5,376 bases of DNA from an uncultured Bacteroidota bacterium (lineage in GTDB: Bacteria; Bacteroidota; Bacteroidia; Chitinophagales; Chitinophagaceae): NCBI GenBank assembly GCA_937928385.1, contig CALEZD010000045.1:1-5376 (forward strand). The letters are read 5' to 3'. The translations under genes were made by a program, and so were the position numbers. This document shows, piece after piece, positions 1 through 5,244 of this stretch. The notes under the pieces are model-generated. The model saw only the letters and a list, made by a program, of their open reading frames with translations. It had not been told where the DNA came from and ran no database searches. Numbering within the stretch: the stretch's first letter is position 1; the number at the start of each line of letters is the position of its first letter.

Positions 1-107
1 ATGAATGATTTACAAAAATATATGACCAGATATTGCTTAAAATACCCACTTATTGTCAGAATAAGCCCACTTAAAAAATTGCAATTATCATAAAGATTAA
101 TTAATAA

Positions 108-136
108 TTGTTAATGAAAAATACTTTATAAATTTC
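108..136 (+). promoter_or_regulatory. Predicted Bacteroidota promoter for the T9SS surface protein gene
   Basis: TTG at 108-110 is followed after 18 bases by TAAATTTC at 129-136, one mismatch from the Bacteroidota -7 box TAnnTTTG at the usual spacing. Transcription would begin near 141-143, leaving an A-rich leader of about 10 nt before the ATG at 152, with no Shine-Dalgarno sequence. Short A-rich leaders are normal in this phylum. Prediction by pattern only; the AT-rich context raises the chance of a random match. Confidence 0.5.
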
Positions 137-151
137 GCAAAAAATAGAAAT

Positions 152-2689
152 ATGAAGACATACATTGTACTTTTTAGCATATTTTTAATATTTATAAATT
201 CTTTTTGCATAAATGCCCAAACCACACTGTCTGCCGGCGACATTGCATTTGTTGCAGTGAACTCAGACGCTACAGGTATCGGAGGCGCGACAGCAGAAGC
301 AGATACATTTGCTTTTATTGCGCTTACCAATATAAGCGCAAACACAATTATTGGTTTTAGTGATGGCAACTACACGGATGCAAACGGTTATCTTCAATTA
401 AATTCAGCCAACTCTGATTGGGTTCTTTTTTGGCAATGTGGAACTGCATTATCTACCGGTGATATAGTTAAAATATGGGCCGGTCCCAACACTTGTACTT
501 CATGCCCATCTGGCACATCAAACGGTACAATATTATCCGGCAAAGGCTTGTCCCTAACTATAGCAGGCGACCAGATTTTTGCTTTCCAGGGTGTTACAAG
601 TATAGATACTACAACCAATTATAGGGTTACACCAACCACTTTCATTGCAGGAATCCATTATAACTACATCTCAGGTACAACAGGCACCAGCAACTGGGAT
701 GGCGGTGCTACTCCTGGAACTGCAACCTCAGAATTACCAAATTCTTTGACAAACGGAACCAATGCTGTATGGGTATATGCAAGCGGGCCTACCGAGAATG
801 ACAATTTCCGTATTAAATGTTCTGCTTTGTCCGGGTCAGCTGCCGCAATCAGGGCGGCATGTAACGATGTTGCCAATTGGGATGTAAGAGACGATTCTGC
901 ATGGTACCCGGCCGTACCTGTTTGTACTCCTACCAGTACTACCTGGAACGGCACTACCTGGAGTAGCGGTGCACCGACTTCAACTATTGATGCCATCATA
1001 GCATCGAGCACTACCCCTGGTACTTTCACTTGTAAAAACCTGACCATCAACAGTGGTGTTGCGCTGACGATGTCAGGCGGTACTACCGCTACCATAAACG
1101 GCAACGTCACCAACAGCGGTAACGGCTTCAGCGGTACTGGTACTTTTACTTTTGCTTCATCGGGTGCTTTATCAGGCAATGTTATTTCTACTGAAGGTGT
1201 AATTACCGTAAGTACAGGCGCAACCCTTACTACCAATAGCCTGCTCACCCTTGCCTCCAATGCTACCAATACAGGTCGTATCGGCAATTCAGGAGGCAGC
1301 ATCAGCGGCAACGTCACCATACAGCGTTACATACCCGGCAAGCGCGCTTTCCGCTTCTTTGGCCATCCTTTTACCACTGCTCAGGCACTTACAGCCCTGA
1401 CCGATGATATAGACATTACCGGCAGCGGTGGTGCCACCAACGGTTTTACAGCCACGGCCACCAACAACCCTTCAGCCTTTTACTGGAACCCCGTCACAGC
1501 CGATAACACTACGGCAGGCAACAATCCCGGCTGGGTAGCCTTTACCCATACCAATGGCACCAGCCCCAACGGCTGGGACCAGTATGAACTGATAAGGGTA
1601 CTGGTACGCGGTACACCCGGGCAGGGTATATCCGGAGGCTCTTACACCCCATCGGCCGTTACACTGGATATGGCCGGTGCGGTCAACCAAGGCACACAGG
1701 TCGTTACCCTTACCAAAGGTAGCAGTTCCAGCTTCGTTGCTTGTGGCAACCCATTCCCTTGCGGAGTACAACTTAATGCCGTGGCTCGCGGGGCAAATAT
1801 TGGAGCTAACTATTATGTTTGGGACGCTACCAGCGGAACGGCAGGTGCGTATGTTACTAATGCCTTTACTACTTCATATGTACTTCCTGCGTTTGCTGCG
1901 CTTATTACCACTGCCAGTGCCAACAGTAGCAATACCCTGACGTTTGAAGAAGCAGACAAGGCCACCGGGGATGCCTCTTTGTTTAAAGGTACGGCAAACA
2001 AAAACTGGGTGGAATTGCTGATATACGACAGCACTATTAAATGGGACAGGTTACTGATAAATCTGGATGATAATGCAATGGATGTGGAAGACAAGCTGGA
2101 TGCAGTGAAACTGTATAACCCTGGTCTGGACTTCTTTACCCTGTCTAAAGACGATATTCGGTTGGCAATAGATGTCCGTCCTTACACTGACGGGGCATCC
2201 ATTCCGCTGGGACTAACCGCGTATAACAGGCACAACAGGTACGTTATAAAAACAGGCAACTTTGACATACCCGTCGGCACCAAACTATACCTACACGATA
2301 AATACCTGAACAAGAAGGAAGAACTGAAACCCGGTTTTGAATACTGGTTCGATGTAACCAGTGATTCTCTTACCCAAGGCGATAAACGCTTTGAAATAAA
2401 TATGGTGGGGCAACCAGCAAACAGCATCGCATCACCAGAAACCCAAACAGCTAAAATGCAGCTTATACCGAACCCTGCCAGAAAAGAAGTAAAAATTTCC
2501 TTTAACAATCTCAATGTAGCGGGAAGGCTGAGACTCACCAACTTAACCGGTCAGATAATATTCAGCAGGGAAGTGAACGCTACTACAGGCAGCGTCATTA
2601 TACCTTTGCATAACATTCCTGTCGGTGTCTATATAGCCGAACTGCAAGGCTACAATACAAGATTTACAGAAAAATTGATAGTAGAATAA
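152..2689 (+). CDS. Large secreted surface protein with T9SS type A C-terminal sorting domain
   Basis: An 845-residue exported protein. Residues 1-22 form a signal peptide (K2, hydrophobic core, INA before QTT), so it crosses the inner membrane by Sec. Residues about 26-255 are an N-terminal beta domain opening with AGDIAFVAVNSD, a pattern common in Bacteroidota extracellular proteins. Residues about 262-392 are Gly/Thr/Ser/Asn-rich with rung-like repeats: GNVT at 317-320 and 386-389, encoded by an identical 14-mer at 1099-1112 and 1306-1319, suggesting a beta-solenoid. Residues about 393-755 look like a conserved C-terminal half containing RAFRFFGHPF, GNPFP and LINLDDNAMDV. Residues about 768-845 match a T9SS type A tail: LIPNP with PNP at 773-775, a central LTNLTGQ strand, then VGVYIAEL and a final KLIVE. 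The tail directs outer-membrane translocation and surface attachment or release. No catalytic motif was recognised, so an adhesin or matrix role is only a guess. The start is supported by the signal peptide and the promoter just upstream. Confidence 0.95.
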   Translation: MKTYIVLFSIFLIFINSFCINAQTTLSAGDIAFVAVNSDATGIGGATAEADTFAFIALTNISANTIIGFSDGNYTDANGYLQLNSANSDWVLFWQCGTALSTGDIVKIWAGPNTCTSCPSGTSNGTILSGKGLSLTIAGDQIFAFQGVTSIDTTTNYRVTPTTFIAGIHYNYISGTTGTSNWDGGATPGTATSELPNSLTNGTNAVWVYASGPTENDNFRIKCSALSGSAAAIRAACNDVANWDVRDDSAWYPAVPVCTPTSTTWNGTTWSSGAPTSTIDAIIASSTTPGTFTCKNLTINSGVALTMSGGTTATINGNVTNSGNGFSGTGTFTFASSGALSGNVISTEGVITVSTGATLTTNSLLTLASNATNTGRIGNSGGSISGNVTIQRYIPGKRAFRFFGHPFTTAQALTALTDDIDITGSGGATNGFTATATNNPSAFYWNPVTADNTTAGNNPGWVAFTHTNGTSPNGWDQYELIRVLVRGTPGQGISGGSYTPSAVTLDMAGAVNQGTQVVTLTKGSSSSFVACGNPFPCGVQLNAVARGANIGANYYVWDATSGTAGAYVTNAFTTSYVLPAFAALITTASANSSNTLTFEEADKATGDASLFKGTANKNWVELLIYDSTIKWDRLLINLDDNAMDVEDKLDAVKLYNPGLDFFTLSKDDIRLAIDVRPYTDGASIPLGLTAYNRHNRYVIKTGNFDIPVGTKLYLHDKYLNKKEELKPGFEYWFDVTSDSLTQGDKRFEINMVGQPANSIASPETQTAKMQLIPNPARKEVKISFNNLNVAGRLRLTNLTGQIIFSREVNATTGSVIIPLHNIPVGVYIAELQGYNTRFTEKLIVE

Positions 2690-2710
2690 TTGACTCTGTT
2701 AACAATGCGG

Positions 2711-2742
2711 CATCTGACCCGCAATTGCGGGTCAGATGTTTT
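2711..2742 (+). terminator. Rho-independent terminator after the T9SS protein gene
   Basis: Positions 2711-2738 form a perfect 28-nt palindrome: CATCTGACCCGC (2711-2722), loop AATT, GCGGGTCAGATG (2727-2738), with two G-T wobbles possible outside it. TTTT at 2739-2742 follows. It begins 22 bp after the TAA of the upstream gene. The U-tract is short and is followed by A residues, so termination may be partial. No convincing promoter lies between it and the ATG at 2759, so read-through could feed the next two genes. Confidence 0.75.
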
Positions 2743-2758
2743 AAAAAATCCATACCAG

Positions 2759-2956
2759 ATGAAAAAACTAAAAAAGACAATAGTAGTTGTTGCGATGATG
2801 CTGATTGCCTGCTGTCAATTACCCTCTGCATTTGCGCAAGGTCCGGGTTTTGACGAAGATGTGGAAGATACACCCGTAGATGGCGGGGTGATGCTGATTG
2901 CAGCCGCGGCTGTGGGATATGGAGTTAAGAAGATGAGTGGTAAAAGAAAAAAATAA
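2759..2956 (+). CDS. Tiny PID-CTERM-type exosortase substrate
   Basis: A 65-residue precursor made almost entirely of targeting signals. Residues 1-26 are a signal peptide (KKLKK start, hydrophobic core, AFA before Q27). Residues 27-38 are a short acidic segment, GPGFDEDVEDT. The tail has the three parts of an exosortase sorting signal: PVDGG at 39-43, a hydrophobic span at about 44-56 with VGYG, and a basic end KKMSGKRKK. This resembles the Bacteroidota PID-CTERM tail, whose usual core is P-I-D; here it is P-V-D. The gene ends 32 bp before an exosortase-family gene, so the two are probably co-transcribed and the product is that enzyme's likely substrate. I chose ATG 2759 because the longer frame from 2690 runs through the terminator palindrome and would bury the signal peptide. 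The fate of the roughly 12-17-residue processed product is unknown. Confidence 0.87.
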   Translation: MKKLKKTIVVVAMMLIACCQLPSAFAQGPGFDEDVEDTPVDGGVMLIAAAAVGYGVKKMSGKRKK

Positions 2957-2988
2957 CCGATCAAAAATATACGGCCTGTAATTCATCA

Positions 2989-3555
2989 ATGCTTAAACGA
3001 TTGTGCGGAAATGGGGCGCTTAGGTTTGTCATAGCATTCCTGCTCATATATGGCTGTTTGTCAGCAGGTAATTATATATGGGCAGGCATGACAATACCCG
3101 GTGGGTATTACAGCAAATGGCTGGATTATAATGCTGATTATATTTCGGGGTTGCGCTATATAATATTAAAAGGTGCTGCTGCGCTGCTTAAATTGTTTGG
3201 CTACGATAATTATGTGTCTGGATACTATTTACACGTCTGCAGCGGCAAAACTATCCGCATGGTATATTCCTGTATTGGGTTGAATATTACCAGTGCATGG
3301 TGGGCCTTAAACCTATCCTTTCCGCAGGCTTTAAGAAGCAGAGTAATTCATATAATTACCGGGACAATCATTATCACAATGCTAAATATGATACGCATTG
3401 CCTTAGTTGCTTTGTCACCTACAAAGGGAAAATTTCTGAACTCACCATTCGACCATCATACAATATTTAACTTTATAGCGTATGGTATTATTATTATGAT
3501 GATGTTCAGGATTATCAACCGTAGTGCGAATAAAATAAATGCTTGTGAAAGATGA
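2989..3555 (+). CDS. Short exosortase/archaeosortase-family membrane transpeptidase
   Basis: A 188-residue polytopic inner-membrane protein with about five hydrophobic spans (roughly 10-30, 55-72, 90-108, 118-143, 159-176). The family cleaves C-terminal tripartite sorting signals of exported proteins and is thought to transfer them to another carrier. The expected catalytic pattern is present in order: Cys95 in YSCIGLN, Arg136 in NMIRIAL, and His156 or His157 in FDHHTIFNF. Classical exosortases such as EpsH are longer, about 260-300 residues; this size fits the short Bacteroidota class. The usual CSG after the catalytic cysteine is CIG here. The gene follows the PVDGG-tailed small protein by 32 bp, an enzyme-substrate arrangement. 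ATG 2989 keeps the first membrane span; a start at Met34 would remove it. The exact subfamily (XrtF-like or another) cannot be assigned by eye, so no symbol is given. Confidence 0.9.
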   Translation: MLKRLCGNGALRFVIAFLLIYGCLSAGNYIWAGMTIPGGYYSKWLDYNADYISGLRYIILKGAAALLKLFGYDNYVSGYYLHVCSGKTIRMVYSCIGLNITSAWWALNLSFPQALRSRVIHIITGTIIITMLNMIRIALVALSPTKGKFLNSPFDHHTIFNFIAYGIIIMMMFRIINRSANKINACER

Positions 3556-3570
3556 AATAGACTGTAGGTA

Positions 3571-3595
3571 GGGAGTGGCAAACTGACCCGCTCTT
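3571..3595 (+). terminator. Weak terminator candidate after the exosortase gene
   Basis: GAGTGG (3573-3578) can pair with CCGCTC (3588-3593), including one G-T wobble and two further outer wobbles, around a 9-nt loop. It starts 16 bp after the TGA. Only two T residues follow before CAAAA, so a Rho-independent mechanism is doubtful. Confidence 0.25.
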
Positions 3596-3640
3596 CAAAA
3601 ATATGCTTCAATAGAAGTTGAGTCCGCTATACATACAAGC

Positions 3641-3772
3641 CTATGCTATCTCCGCAGATGTCCTTAGTTTGCAAATAAGGACTTTCAATACTCCATAGAC
3701 AACCTACTGTAAGCCATAACATACCATGTAAAAACAAGCAATAAAACAATAATTTTACGTATATTTGCATAT
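3641..3772 (+). repeat. Duplicated intergenic promoter segment, left copy
   Basis: This segment aligns to 5057-5165 in the same orientation. Positions 3732-3767 are 36 bases identical to 5125-5160, extending to 40 of 41 at 3732-3772. Further upstream, GTCCTTAGTTTGCAA (3660-3674) matches 5073-5087 at 14 of 15, followed by about 14 matches in 21 positions. About 20 extra bases sit between the two blocks in this copy. Its outer part holds an inverted repeat, GTCCTTA (3660-3666) with TAAGGAC (3676-3682). A perfect TAnnTTTG box lies at 3760-3767, but no gene follows on the + strand. Confidence 0.75.
3760..3767 (+). promoter_or_regulatory. Orphan TATATTTG -7 box in the left repeat copy
   Basis: TATATTTG matches the Bacteroidota -7 consensus TAnnTTTG exactly. 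No TTG element is found 17-20 bases upstream. A transcript starting near 3773 would run straight into the hairpin at 3780-3803. The only ATG frame soon after it, at 3817, ends after eight codons. If active, it would make a noncoding or antisense transcript toward the 3' end of the minus-strand gene. Confidence 0.35.
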
Positions 3773-3779
3773 TTCTCAT

Positions 3780-3803
3780 CTGGTTGGTGTTGTCACCAAC
3801 CAG
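3780..3803. other. Strong intergenic hairpin
   Basis: CTGGTTGGTG (3780-3789), loop TTGT, CACCAACCAG (3794-3803): a perfect 10-bp stem. An alternative outer pairing joins CATCTG (3777-3782) to CAGATG (3814-3819). There is no T-run on either strand, so it is not a canonical terminator, although it lies about 96 bp past the stop of the minus-strand gene and could still help end that transcript or stabilise its 3' end. Confidence 0.5.
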
Positions 3804-3899
3804 CAACATACAGCAGATGGGAGCTGAAGCATATATATTGTGAATTCATTTTGATTGATGGGGTGATAACGCAAAGGGAAGATTGAACTTCCAAATACA

Positions 3900-5015
3900 T
3901 CACCATAAATCGCTGCTGTCGCCGGTAGTATCATACCCAAAGTATTCGCAAGGGCATTCAAAATCTGGCTGGTTTTCAGAAGGCAACCACTTTAATTCCC
4001 TGCTAATACCTGCTATGTTTTTACTCAGGTAGCGTAAACTTATGGGTGGAACGGCAGCCCATACTGTTATTCTTTTTGCCGTACCATCATCAAAGTGAAA
4101 GACAAATGTACCTCCCTCTGCATGGTTTATCCAATGGGCATATGCGTCTTTTTTTGACTTAACATTTATATAGCCAATAAGATTCCAAAGGTCCCCTACT
4201 TTTTTACTGTCGAGAATAGCAGAAAAAGTGGTATTGCCGTAGCGCCCCGGGGCGAACGGGGTGTCAGCATATTTCAAGTAGCACCGTCCATCCTTATTAA
4301 TCTCCATGCAGGTTTGCCTTTCATAACAAACCATAGCCGAACTGTTGCTGAAATAGTAGTTTATTTTCATGATACCCTCAGGTTTAAAATGAGGGTTATA
4401 TTTTACAAATGCATTGAATTTATAAACAATAGTATCAACAGTAGCAGTATCCGCCCCGCAATGTTTATATTTCAACAGGAATGCATTGGATTTGTCCGGC
4501 AAAGAAATACCATGTTCAAGGCGAAGTACATTTTGCAACGGGGTAAACATATAGCCATCTATCCGGTTAACCATATCCATAACCACAAGAATAATGCCGC
4601 CATCCACTACCATGTCTGTATATCCGTTGCCATCTAGGTCAGCCTTATAGATCTGAAAGCTATCATTGCTCATCAACGGGGCAATATCACTGAACCGTTG
4701 ATTTACAAAAGGATAATCTTTACAGCAATTGTCATTGCTATCCGGCTCCACCGACACCCTTGTGCGTAAGACAACTTCCCTTGTAACGGGATCCTCGACA
4801 CTGATATCTTCAGAAAGGTACATCTTGATTTTTTCGGCCTGTGATATATCCACACAATAGAGCGGAAATACTATCCCGCCTTCATCCAGGTTAGCAGCCA
4901 GGAATGCTTGTACCTCTTCCTTCGTGGTTAGCGAGTCAATTCTATTGGCATATCCCTGTTGCAGGCAGGAGAGTAACATGCACAACAACAGGTTATATTT
5001 GATAATATTCCTCAT
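3900..5015 (-). CDS. Exported protein, probable lipoprotein, with calcium-type loop and DUF6438-like C-terminal region
   Basis: A 371-residue protein of unknown function. The N-terminus (MRNIIKYNLLLCMLLSCLQQ) is a signal sequence; LLSC at 14-17 fits a lipobox, so lipidation at Cys17 is likely, with signal peptidase I cleavage after YA (22-23) the alternative. Residues about 30-120 are a mixed segment containing a Cys-Cys pair at 97-98. DLDGNGYTD at 126-134 is a DxDGNGxxD loop like those of FG-GAP/VCBS or EF-hand-like calcium sites, set in a beta-rich region (120-205). Residues about 219-345 (reading of DGRCYLKYAD, GRYGNTTFSAIL, FHFDDGTAKRITVW) resemble DUF6438, a Bacteroidota domain of unknown role; this match is from memory and tentative. 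The protein ends with a Cys-rich ECPCEYFGYD segment. It is transcribed toward the exosortase gene, with no sign of shared regulation. ATG 5015 is supported by the signal sequence; an ATG a few bases upstream is in another frame and stops at once. A weak -7-like TACTTTTC lies on the minus strand at 5040-5033. Confidence 0.88.
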   Translation of the reverse strand: MRNIIKYNLLLCMLLSCLQQGYANRIDSLTTKEEVQAFLAANLDEGGIVFPLYCVDISQAEKIKMYLSEDISVEDPVTREVVLRTRVSVEPDSNDNCCKDYPFVNQRFSDIAPLMSNDSFQIYKADLDGNGYTDMVVDGGIILVVMDMVNRIDGYMFTPLQNVLRLEHGISLPDKSNAFLLKYKHCGADTATVDTIVYKFNAFVKYNPHFKPEGIMKINYYFSNSSAMVCYERQTCMEINKDGRCYLKYADTPFAPGRYGNTTFSAILDSKKVGDLWNLIGYINVKSKKDAYAHWINHAEGGTFVFHFDDGTAKRITVWAAVPPISLRYLSKNIAGISRELKWLPSENQPDFECPCEYFGYDTTGDSSDLW

Positions 5016-5053
5016 ACACCACTCATATAAGCGAAAAGTACAATAATAATTAT

Positions 5054-5083
5054 AAACTATGGACTACCCGCGGTCCATAGTTT
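5054..5083. other. Eleven-base-pair hairpin upstream of the minus-strand gene
   Basis: AAACTATGGAC (5054-5064) pairs perfectly with GTCCATAGTTT (5073-5083) around the loop TACCCGCG. No T-run follows on either strand. It lies in the divergent intergenic region about 40 bp upstream of the minus-strand start, so an operator, or a terminator without a U-tract, is possible. In the left repeat copy the corresponding right arm has changed (GTCCTTAGTTT) and instead pairs with bases downstream of it. Confidence 0.5.
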
Positions 5084-5165
5084 GCAACAAAAGAATTTTA
5101 CTACTCTAATTATCAAGTTAAAATAAACAAGCAATAAAACAATAATTTTACGTATATTTGTATAT
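5057..5165 (+). repeat. Duplicated intergenic promoter segment, right copy
   Basis: This is the counterpart of 3641-3772 in direct orientation, with 36 identical bases at 5125-5160. It sits in the divergent region between the minus-strand gene and whatever lies beyond the right edge, which is a natural place for a + strand promoter. That makes it the likely parental or functional copy. The identity falls off directly after the -7 box, where one mismatch and then ATAT remain shared. Confidence 0.75.
5125..5160 (+). promoter_or_regulatory. Likely + strand promoter with TATATTTG -7 box
   Basis: TATATTTG at 5153-5160 is a perfect TAnnTTTG box, preceded by an A/T-rich upstream tract conserved base for base with 3732-3759. 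No TTG -33 element is evident at normal spacing. A transcript would start near 5166 and carry a leader of at least 200 nt through the GTTCC/GGAAC cluster before any long reading frame, suggesting leader-based or operator control of a downstream gene. Confidence 0.45.
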
Positions 5166-5244
5166 AAATAAATAGTCGTTCATTATAGCAGCCCGGCAGT
5201 TCTTTGACATACCAGTACCCTACCTTCAAGTGCTTGGGGCATCC

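Larger units (their letters stand above)
3556..3899. other. Gene-free stretch between convergent genes, with duplicated promoter segment
   Basis: No credible coding frame occupies these 344 bases on either strand; the short minus-strand frames overlap the repeat and lack codon structure. The stretch contains a weak terminator candidate just after the exosortase gene, a diverged copy of the intergenic segment found at 5057-5165, a TATATTTG promoter box at 3760-3767, a strong hairpin at 3780-3803 and a small inverted repeat, GGAAG/CTTCC, at 3877-3892. It may be a decayed or rearranged promoter region that lost its gene, or a small-RNA locus. Confidence 0.6.

Noticed and set aside
1..93. Reading frame open from the first base to TAA at 91-93 (30 codons, starts with ATG)
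   Set aside because: It is short, AT-rich and has no recognisable sequence. Thirty open codons are unremarkable here, and the ATG at base 1 may simply be where the window was cut. It could be the tail of an upstream gene, but nothing supports that.
664..1320. 218-residue minus-strand open frame inside the T9SS gene
   Set aside because: It lies opposite a long, clearly coding frame with signal peptide and sorting tail. Its Val/Pro/Leu-rich product is the typical shadow of Thr/Gly/Asn-rich coding DNA.
2690..2758. Upstream extension of the PID-CTERM-type protein to a TTG directly after the previous stop
   Set aside because: The extension would be read through the terminator palindrome and place 23 polar residues before the signal peptide; ATG 2759 gives a normal signal peptide.
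3627..3961. Two short minus-strand frames (60 and 61 codons) in the gene-free stretch
   Set aside because: They overlap the duplicated promoter segment, the hairpin and the 3' end of the minus-strand gene, and show no family likeness.
4314..4637. 107-residue + strand frame opposite the minus-strand gene
   Set aside because: The minus-strand frame has a signal sequence and domain-like motifs, whereas this frame shows only shadow composition.
3641..5165. Composite transposon or insertion sequence bounded by the direct repeats
   Set aside because: There is no transposase, no terminal inverted repeats at the segment ends and no target-site duplication. The repeats centre on a promoter box rather than on element ends.
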